Made by a program: the position numbers and the translations under genes
The notes under the pieces: generated by a model
Database searches by the model: none
Seen by the model: only the letters and a program-made list of their open reading frames with translations
Told to the model about the DNA's origin: nothing
In this document: in pieces, positions 13,626 through 18,618 of the stretch
Layout: each line of letters opens with the position of its first letter
Position numbering within the stretch: the first letter of the stretch is position 1
Origin: an uncultured Acetobacteraceae bacterium
GTDB lineage: Bacteria > Pseudomonadota > Alphaproteobacteria > Acetobacterales > Acetobacteraceae
Length of the DNA stretch: 18,618 bases
Assembly: GCA_937874445.1 (NCBI GenBank)
Contig: CALNAL010000382.1
Location: 1-18,618, forward strand
Direction of reading: 5' to 3'

Positions 13626-15023
13626 TCAGCCGGCGCGTGGGCCGACCATGTCTGCCGGACGGACCCATGCGTCGAATTGCTCGGCCGTCAGGTAGCCGGA
13701 GGCAACCGCCGCCTCGCGCAGGGTCAGGCCTTCGTGATGGGCTTTCTTGGCGATCTCGGCGGTCTTGTCATAGCCGATGTGCGGGTTGAGCGCGGTGGCC
13801 AGCATCAGCGAGCGGGCGAGCAGTTCGGCAATGCGGTCACGGTTGGGCGTGATGCCGCAGGCACAGTTTGCCTCGAAGCTCGCCGCCGCGTCAGTCAGCA
13901 GGCGTACACTTTGCAGAAAATTGTGAATAATGACAGGCTTATAGACATTGAGCTCGAAATTGCCGGAGGCCCCCGCGAAGGTCACAGCGGCATCGTTGCC
14001 GAATACCTGCACGCAGGCCATCGTCATGGCCTCGCACTGGGTGGGGTTAACCTTGCCCGGCATGATCGAGCTGCCCGGCTCGTTCTCGGGAATGCTGATC
14101 TCACCCAAGCCCGACCGGGGTCCGGAAGCCAGCCAGCGCACATCATTCGCAATCTTGAAAAGCGAAGCGGCCACCGTCTTGAGCGCCCCATGGGCATGCA
14201 CGAGGGCATCGTGGGCAGCCAGCGCCTCGAACTTGCTGGGCGCGCTGACAAAGGCAATTCCGGTGAGACGCTCCAGTTCGGCGGCCACCTCGGAAGCGAA
14301 TTTCGGGTGCGCGTTGAGCCCGGTGCCCACCGCGGTGCCGCCAAGAGCGAGTTCATGCAGGTGCGGCAGAGCGGCCTCGAGATGGCGCATGTCGTGCGCG
14401 ATCTGCGCGACCCAGCCGGAAATCTCCTGGCCAAGGGTCAGCGGAGTGGCGTCTTGCAGGTGGGTCCGGCCGATCTTGACGATATCGGCGAAGGCGGCGC
14501 TCTTGGCGGCAAGCGTGGCCCGCAGCCGCTCCAGGGACGGCAGGAGCCCCTGCGCCACGGCCCGCGAGGCGGCCACGCTCATGGCGGTGGGAAAGACATC
14601 GTTGGACGACTGGCCGCGGTTGACGTCGTCGTTGGGATGGATGAGGCGGGCCTTGCCGACGGGGCCGCCGAGAATCTGCGAGGCGCGGTTGGCCAGCACC
14701 TCGTTCATGTTCATGTTGGTCTGGGTGCCCGAGCCGGTCTGCCAGATCACCAGGGGGAACTCGCCGGCGTGCCTGCCCGCGATGACTTCGTCGGCGGCCT
14801 GGACGATGGCCTCGGCCTTGCGTGCATCGAGCTGACCGAGCCCGGCATTGACGACGGCGGCGGCGCGCTTGACGAGGGCAAGGGCCGCGATCAGCTCGGG
14901 GGGCATGCGTTCGCCGGAAATCTTGAAGTGCTCCAGCGAACGCTGCGTCTGCGCTCCCCAGAGATGGTTCTCCGGAACGGCAATATCGCCAAAGCTGTCA
15001 TGCTCGAGACGTTCGGACGGCAT
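13626..15023 (-). CDS. fumC: Class II fumarate hydratase
   Basis: A 465-aa fumarase of the class II (iron-independent, homotetrameric) type, close to the usual 465-467 length. It interconverts fumarate and L-malate in the cytoplasm. Motifs are TGSGTQTNMNMNEVLANRA (96-114), HPNDDVNRGQSSNDVFPTAM (129-148), GRTHLQDATP with catalytic H188, and the superfamily signature GSSIMPGKVNP (317-327) with S318; both catalytic residues carry the same numbers as in E. coli FumC as I recall them. ATG 15023 has GGAGG 6 nt upstream; the frame is open to 15395 but that part overlaps the pdxA remnant. It is intact and of normal composition. It would join naturally to a C4-dicarboxylate pathway, though it may simply be the housekeeping enzyme. 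Confidence 0.96.
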   Translation of the reverse strand: MPSERLEHDSFGDIAVPENHLWGAQTQRSLEHFKISGERMPPELIAALALVKRAAAVVNAGLGQLDARKAEAIVQAADEVIAGRHAGEFPLVIWQTGSGTQTNMNMNEVLANRASQILGGPVGKARLIHPNDDVNRGQSSNDVFPTAMSVAASRAVAQGLLPSLERLRATLAAKSAAFADIVKIGRTHLQDATPLTLGQEISGWVAQIAHDMRHLEAALPHLHELALGGTAVGTGLNAHPKFASEVAAELERLTGIAFVSAPSKFEALAAHDALVHAHGALKTVAASLFKIANDVRWLASGPRSGLGEISIPENEPGSSIMPGKVNPTQCEAMTMACVQVFGNDAAVTFAGASGNFELNVYKPVIIHNFLQSVRLLTDAAASFEANCACGITPNRDRIAELLARSLMLATALNPHIGYDKTAEIAKKAHHEGLTLREAAVASGYLTAEQFDAWVRPADMVGPRAG

Positions 15024-15208
15024 GGGAATCCTCCAGAAGCTGGTTCCGGTCCGAGACGGTCCGCCCGTTTCCAACCGTGTCCCAACGGGGCAAGGAATCA
15101 TGCGCGCGCCCACTATCGTGTCAATCCCGCCTCCCACGACCGCCGCCCGCATCAGCGCCGTGCGGGCATGTCGTTGCGCGACAGCCTGGAAACAGCAGGA
15201 AGCCCCCC
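15024..15208 (-). promoter_or_regulatory. fumC upstream region with an inverted repeat
   Basis: About 185 bp between the fumC start and the pdxA remnant. CCCGTT (15064-15069) and AACGGG (15084-15089) form an inverted repeat 41-66 bp upstream of the fumC ATG. No clear promoter hexamers are visible. The old arrangement was probably pdxA then fumC on the same strand, so fumC expression may have changed when pdxA was cut. Confidence 0.3.
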
Positions 15209-15379
15209 TCAGGGCGCCCGTTCGCCGTCCGCGAGCGCGGTTCGCGCGGCAATCAGCCGTCGGGCGCAGGCGAGAGCCACCTCCAGGCTGGCGGGATCGG
15301 CGATCCCCCGGCCCGCGATGTCGAAGGCCGTGCCATGGTCGGGACTGGTGCGCACAAACGGCAGGTCGAGCGTGATGTG
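15209..15379 (-). pseudogene. 3' remnant of a pdxA-family gene
   Basis: The minus-strand frame ending at TGA (15209-15211) encodes about 57 residues matching the C-terminus of PdxA-family NAD-dependent dehydrogenases: HITLDLPFVRTSPDHGTAFD, then IAGRGIADPASLEVALACAR. The VRTSPDHGTAFDIAG segment is the family's conserved end. The match stops at about 15379, where IS3-type sequence begins, so the first roughly 270 codons are gone. The family covers 4-hydroxythreonine-4-phosphate dehydrogenase of vitamin B6 synthesis and PdxA2-type dehydrogenases of threonate/erythronate catabolism; the fragment is too short to choose. Confidence 0.85.
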
Positions 15380-15622
15380 AGGAGGTCCCCTCCATCTGGA
15401 CATCTTGGCGACCTGGATAAGCGCGGCTCTGGGTATTGTCAGGTCGCCGGTCTCTCCGGTTTGCCTATCCCGTATGCCTCATCGGGCGTTCGCCCGGCCG
15501 GGGCCGAATGGGGCCGCCTGGCGTTGTAGGAGCTGATCCGGCGGGTCACCCCGGCCCGCAGCTCCGGTCCGGTCTCGAAAGCGTGCAGAGAGACGTATTC
15601 GCATTTTAGGCTGCGCCAAAGC
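15379..15622 (-). mobile_element. IS3-family element remnant (3' end with OrfB C-terminus)
   Basis: Minus-strand codons from 15622 to the stop at 15439 encode about 61 residues of the C-terminus of an IS3-family OrfB integrase: LWRSLKCEYVSLHAFETG, then SSYNARRPHSAPAGRTPDEA. The YN-x-x-RPHSALGG-TP-type motif is typical. The rest of OrfB, all of OrfA and one end are missing. The 15379-15438 part is the probable terminal non-coding end, abutting the pdxA remnant; the exact terminal repeat is not identified. The other border coincides with the start of the prpF repeat at 15623. Confidence 0.75.
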
Positions 15623-15784
15623 CGCACGAGTCCGGCGGCCGACCTCATCGCCCTCAACTTCATGCACGTCGCCGGGTCCAAGACGGGCCGTCTCGTGCCC
15701 ACCGGAACTCCGCGCGACACCATCGACGGGATCGAGGTCTCCTGCATCGATGCCGCCATGCTCATGGTTCTGGCGCGTGCCGAC
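15623..15784 (+). repeat. 162-bp direct repeat, copy B (isolated prpF fragment)
   Basis: About 93% identical to 12008-12169 (12 mismatches, no gaps). It encodes part of a PrpF-family protein: APIALNFMHVAGSKTGRL-type sequence, VPTGTPRDTIDGIEVSCIDA, then MVLARAD. Residues that differ from copy A (NFMH, TGRL, RDTIDGI) look closer to the family's usual sequence, so this copy may preserve a less decayed or separate prpF allele. It is bounded on both sides by IS remnants. Confidence 0.88.
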
Positions 15785-16316
15785 AGCTGGGCGGTTCTAA
15801 AAACCTATAGCGAGGGCGAGGAAAATCTGATTCGCTTTATTCCGGGAAGAAACGAGGCGGATCGATGGGAAAAGCCTCCGGGTTGTTCGACTTTGATGAC
15901 CGGCTGAAGCGGCTGAGTGATCTGGGCGACCCGCTGGAGGCCTTCGGGCAGGCGGTGGATTTCGAGATGTTCCGCGCCGATCTCGTCGCGGGCTGACCTG
16001 CGGCGACGACGCACGGGGCGGACGTCCGCCCGCGCATCGCGATGACGGACAGGGGGTATGACAGCCAAGCCAACCGGGCGGCGGCACGCGCGCGCGGCAT
16101 CACGCCGGTCATCCCGCGCCACCAAAACTCCAAGCAGAGAAGACGCTTTTTCCCCAGCGCCTCTATAAACTCCGGGCGCGCATCGAACAGGCAATCGGTA
16201 CGCTCAAGCGGTTCAAACGCGTCGCCGGGCGCTGCGAGAAGACCGACATCAGCTACTCAGCCATCGTCAGTTTCGCCTGCGGGCTCATGCTCGTTAAATC
16301 CGTCCACACTGCCTAG
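15785..16316 (+). mobile_element. Decayed IS5-family element(s)
   Basis: Plus-strand transposase pieces lie in order. ATG 15865 starts a 43-residue piece (GLFDFDDRLKRLSDLGDPLE, then VDFEMFRADL) like the N-terminus of IS5-group transposases, ending at a stop at 15994-15996. From 16017 a second piece carries IAMTDRGYDSQANRAAARAR (the DRGYDS region of IS5-family DDE enzymes) and PVIPRHQNSK. After a frameshift near 16150 the C-terminus follows (RIEQAIGTLKRFKRVAGRCE to LVKSVHTA, stop TAG 16314-16316). Much of the catalytic core is missing. The N- and C-terminal pieces look like different IS5 subgroups, so this may be two fused remnants. Terminal repeats were not found. Confidence 0.75.
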
Positions 16317-16364
16317 CTAGGCCAGCCCCAAAGAAGCCTTCCCTTTCTTTGTCCCGGCCCGCCT

Positions 16365-16390
16365 CCCCCGCACCGCGACGCGCGCGGGGG
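16365..16390 (-). terminator. GC hairpin after the hybrid kinase gene
   Basis: CCCCCGC (16365-16371) pairs with GCGGGGG (16384-16390), with possible extra pairing inside the loop. It begins 3 nt after the kinase stop codon on its strand. No T tract follows, so it is only a candidate terminator or 3' stabiliser. Confidence 0.4.
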
Positions 16391-16392
16391 GG

Positions 16393-18618
16393 TCAGGCGG
16401 CGAGCGGGGGGACGAGGTCCATTTCCGCGAGGCCGTGCAGATACGCCTCGAAGGCCTCGCGGAGTTCCTCGGGGGGAACATCCGGCGGCAGGCCGTGGGA
16501 CAGACGCTGCTCCAGCCGCGCCGCCAGCTGCGACAGGCGCGGGGCTCCTGCCGTCGCTGCCGTGCCCTTCACCGCGTGCATCTCCTCGCGCAGCACCGGC
16601 TCCGCCAGCCCGGCAGTATAGGCGGCCAGGCGGGTCTCCATCTCGCTGCGGAAGATCTCCACCATGCGCAGCACCGTCTCGCGTCCCAGCGCCTCGACCA
16701 GCTCGCTGAGCACCGAACGGTCGATCGCCGGCGCCTGCCCCCCCGGCGAGGCCGACGCGGCGCCTACCGACACGGGAACCGACGGCTGGATCGCCGCCGA
16801 CGCGTGGGGCGGGGACGCCGGCGCGACCCGGCCGCCCAGCGCCTCGGTCAGGGTCCGGCAGAGCTGTTCCTTGCGCAGGGGCTTGGCGAGAAACTGGGTC
16901 ATGCCCGCCTGGCGACAGGCCGTCACGTCGTCGGGGAAGGCGTTGGCGGTCAGCGCGATGATCGGGACCGCCCCGCTGCGGCCGGACAGGCGGCGGATCT
17001 CGCGGGTCGCCTGCAGGCCGTCCATCCGCGGCATGCGCATGTCCATGAACACCGCGTCGTAGCTCCGCTGGCGCGCCAGGACGACCGCCTCCTCGCCATC
17101 GGCCGCGACCTCCACCGTGACATCGAAGCCGTGCAGCATCTGCACCAGCACGAACTGGTTGGTCGGGTTGTCCTCGGCCAGCAGCAGGCGGGCGGGGTGG
17201 CCCAGCGCCGTCAGGGCGGAACGCAGGATCTGCGATTCGTCGTGCGGGACCGGGGTCGCCACCGCCTCTGCCGGAGCTTCCTCCAGGCGCAGCTCGACCC
17301 GGAACAGGCTCCCCCGCCCCGGCTCGGATTCCACCTCCAGCAGCCCCTCCATCTGATCGACGATGCGCCGGCTGATCGCCAGGCCGAGCCCCGTCCCGCC
17401 GAAACGGCGGGTGATGGAATCGTCGGCCTGGACGAACCAGTCGAACAGGTCGGCCTGCTTCTCGCGGGGGATGCCGATGCCGGTGTCCTGCACCTCCCAG
17501 ATCATGCGCGCCACGCCGTCGCGCCGCTCGACGCAGCAGGCGCGGATGAGGATCGAGCCGGAGGGGGTGAACTTCACCGCGTTGGAGACCAGATTCTCCA
17601 GCACCTGCCCGATCCGCCCGGCATCGCCCATCAGCGCCGGCGGCAGGCCCGGTGCGCAGACCGCCTCCATCGTCAGCCCCTTCGCCATCGCCGCCGGACC
17701 GTAGATGCTGACCGGCTCGTGCGTCAGCGTCGCCGGAGAGAAGGCCACCTTCTCAAGGGTCATCCGCCCGGCATCGAATTTGGAATAGTCCAGGATGTCG
17801 TTGAGCAGACGCAGCAGGGATTCGCCGGATTCATGGATGGTCGTGACGATCTGCCGCTGCGCGTCGGACATCTCCGTCTCCAGCAGCGCCGAGCTGAGGC
17901 CCAGCACCGCGTTCATCGGCGTGCGGATCTCGTGGCTCATCATCGCCAGGAACGACGACTTGGCCTGGTTGGCCCGGGAGGCGATCTGCACCCGCTCGCG
18001 CAGATCCTCCGCCTCGCGCCGCAGCTCCAGCAGCTGCTGGAGATCGCGCACGTTCCGTTCGGCGGCGCGGCGCACGCTGATGTCCCGCACCGCCGTGAGC
18101 CGGGCGGACCCGGAGCCGTAGGGGATGGATCGCGACAGCGCCTCCACCGGAAGGGCCGCATCCTTCTCGGGAACGGCCACCAGGGGAAGGACATCGAACG
18201 TCACCGCCTTGCCCGGCGCGGCCTCCAGCACCGCATCGGGCAGATACAGCCGCACCGGAGTGCCCACCACCGCCTCCGCCTGCAGGCCCAGCATCGCGCA
18301 AAAGGAGGCGTTGACGTCCACCACCACCCCGTCGCTGTGCACCACCAGCCCTTCGAAGGCGCAGTTGCAGATCTGGCGCAGCCAGGTGTTCTCCGCCGCC
18401 GTCCGCAGATCCTGCTCGCGGTCCGCCTCGGCGCCGGCTCGCACCAGGATCAGCCCCAGGACGATCTCCAGGGTCGCGATCACCAGGATCGGATGCAGGC
18501 TCAGCGCGTCCGGAAGGTTCTCGCCCAGGCGCATCCATTCCGGAAACGGACGGAGCAGCAGCGGCCGCACCGCCAGGAACATGCCGGCCGCCAGCCCCAC
18601 CTGCACGCCCCCCAGCAG
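16393..18618 (-). CDS. Hybrid sensor histidine kinase (PAS-HisKA-HATPase-REC-HPt), N-terminus outside window
   Basis: At least 737 residues from a GTG at 18606; the frame stays open to the window edge, so the true start is probably outside. Numbering from that GTG: two hydrophobic segments (about 1-20 and 38-56) suggest a membrane anchor; a PAS-like domain spans about 75-180; a coiled stretch about 185-210; HisKA with MMSHEIRTPMNAV (H225); HATPase with NLVSNAVKF (338-346), DTGIGIP (374-380) and GGTGLGL (403-409); a receiver with phospho-acceptor D522 in VFMDMRMPRMDG and K575; a Pro/Ala-rich linker about 595-628; and a C-terminal HPt domain with H677 in MHAVKGTAATAG. All phosphorelay residues are present. 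The signal and target regulator are unknown and nothing links it to the metabolic operon. Confidence 0.93.
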   Translation of the reverse strand: MLGGVQVGLAAGMFLAVRPLLLRPFPEWMRLGENLPDALSLHPILVIATLEIVLGLILVRAGAEADREQDLRTAAENTWLRQICNCAFEGLVVHSDGVVVDVNASFCAMLGLQAEAVVGTPVRLYLPDAVLEAAPGKAVTFDVLPLVAVPEKDAALPVEALSRSIPYGSGSARLTAVRDISVRRAAERNVRDLQQLLELRREAEDLRERVQIASRANQAKSSFLAMMSHEIRTPMNAVLGLSSALLETEMSDAQRQIVTTIHESGESLLRLLNDILDYSKFDAGRMTLEKVAFSPATLTHEPVSIYGPAAMAKGLTMEAVCAPGLPPALMGDAGRIGQVLENLVSNAVKFTPSGSILIRACCVERRDGVARMIWEVQDTGIGIPREKQADLFDWFVQADDSITRRFGGTGLGLAISRRIVDQMEGLLEVESEPGRGSLFRVELRLEEAPAEAVATPVPHDESQILRSALTALGHPARLLLAEDNPTNQFVLVQMLHGFDVTVEVAADGEEAVVLARQRSYDAVFMDMRMPRMDGLQATREIRRLSGRSGAVPIIALTANAFPDDVTACRQAGMTQFLAKPLRKEQLCRTLTEALGGRVAPASPPHASAAIQPSVPVSVGAASASPGGQAPAIDRSVLSELVEALGRETVLRMVEIFRSEMETRLAAYTAGLAEPVLREEMHAVKGTAATAGAPRLSQLAARLEQRLSHGLPPDVPPEELREAFEAYLHGLAEMDLVPPLAA

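Noticed and set aside
15439..15765. A 108-aa minus-strand protein as a single gene
   Set aside because: Its first part is the antisense of the prpF fragment and only its C-terminal 61 residues are IS3 OrfB; the frame is a chance fusion.
1..18618. CRISPR array, tRNA or rRNA genes
   Set aside because: No regularly spaced repeats and no tRNA- or rRNA-like sequence were noticed when reading the window; this was not tested with a search tool.

Overview
The window is GC-rich DNA, most likely from an alphaproteobacterium. Acetobacteraceae or a relative is a guess from gene style and IS types; there is no rRNA or other taxonomic marker. Three stretches are clearly AT-richer: about 340-453, about 11500-11700, and the GntR gene with its upstream region (12762-13520).

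The left two thirds (454-11482) is one run of ten plus-strand genes with short gaps or overlaps: two tandem MmgE/PrpD-family enzymes, a DcuC-family C4-dicarboxylate carrier, a two-gene UxaA-family dehydratase/lyase (SAF small subunit and catalytic large subunit), a LarA-family nickel-dependent racemase/epimerase, a LysR regulator, and larC, larE and larB. The last three are the full known biosynthetic set for the nickel-pincer nucleotide (NPN) cofactor that LarA enzymes need. The locus therefore makes the cofactor and also carries its apparent consumer, a transporter and three dehydratase/lyase-type enzymes. The simplest reading is a catabolic module: import of a hydroxy-di- or tricarboxylate, epimerisation of its alpha-hydroxyl carbon by the LarA homologue, then elimination or dehydration by the UxaA and MmgE/PrpD enzymes, under LysR control. 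The substrate cannot be read from sequence. I know of no described pathway with exactly this set, and it is the best candidate here for something undescribed.

From 11483 to 12761 lies a decayed prpF-family isomerase gene with several frameshifts and an apparent internal deletion, in the same orientation. PrpF enzymes often work with PrpD-type enzymes, so this may be a lost part of the same pathway. Next come two minus-strand genes: a low-GC GntR/FCD regulator (12762-13412) and an intact class II fumarase, fumC (13626-15023).

From 15209 to 16316 is a mosaic of debris: the last ~57 codons of a pdxA-family gene, a 3' remnant of an IS3-family element, a 162-bp second copy of part of prpF (about 93% identical to the first, direct orientation, 3615 bp away), and a decayed IS5-family transposase. 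Beyond it, a large hybrid sensor histidine kinase on the minus strand (PAS-HisKA-HATPase-REC-HPt) runs off the right edge. It looks unrelated to the metabolic locus.
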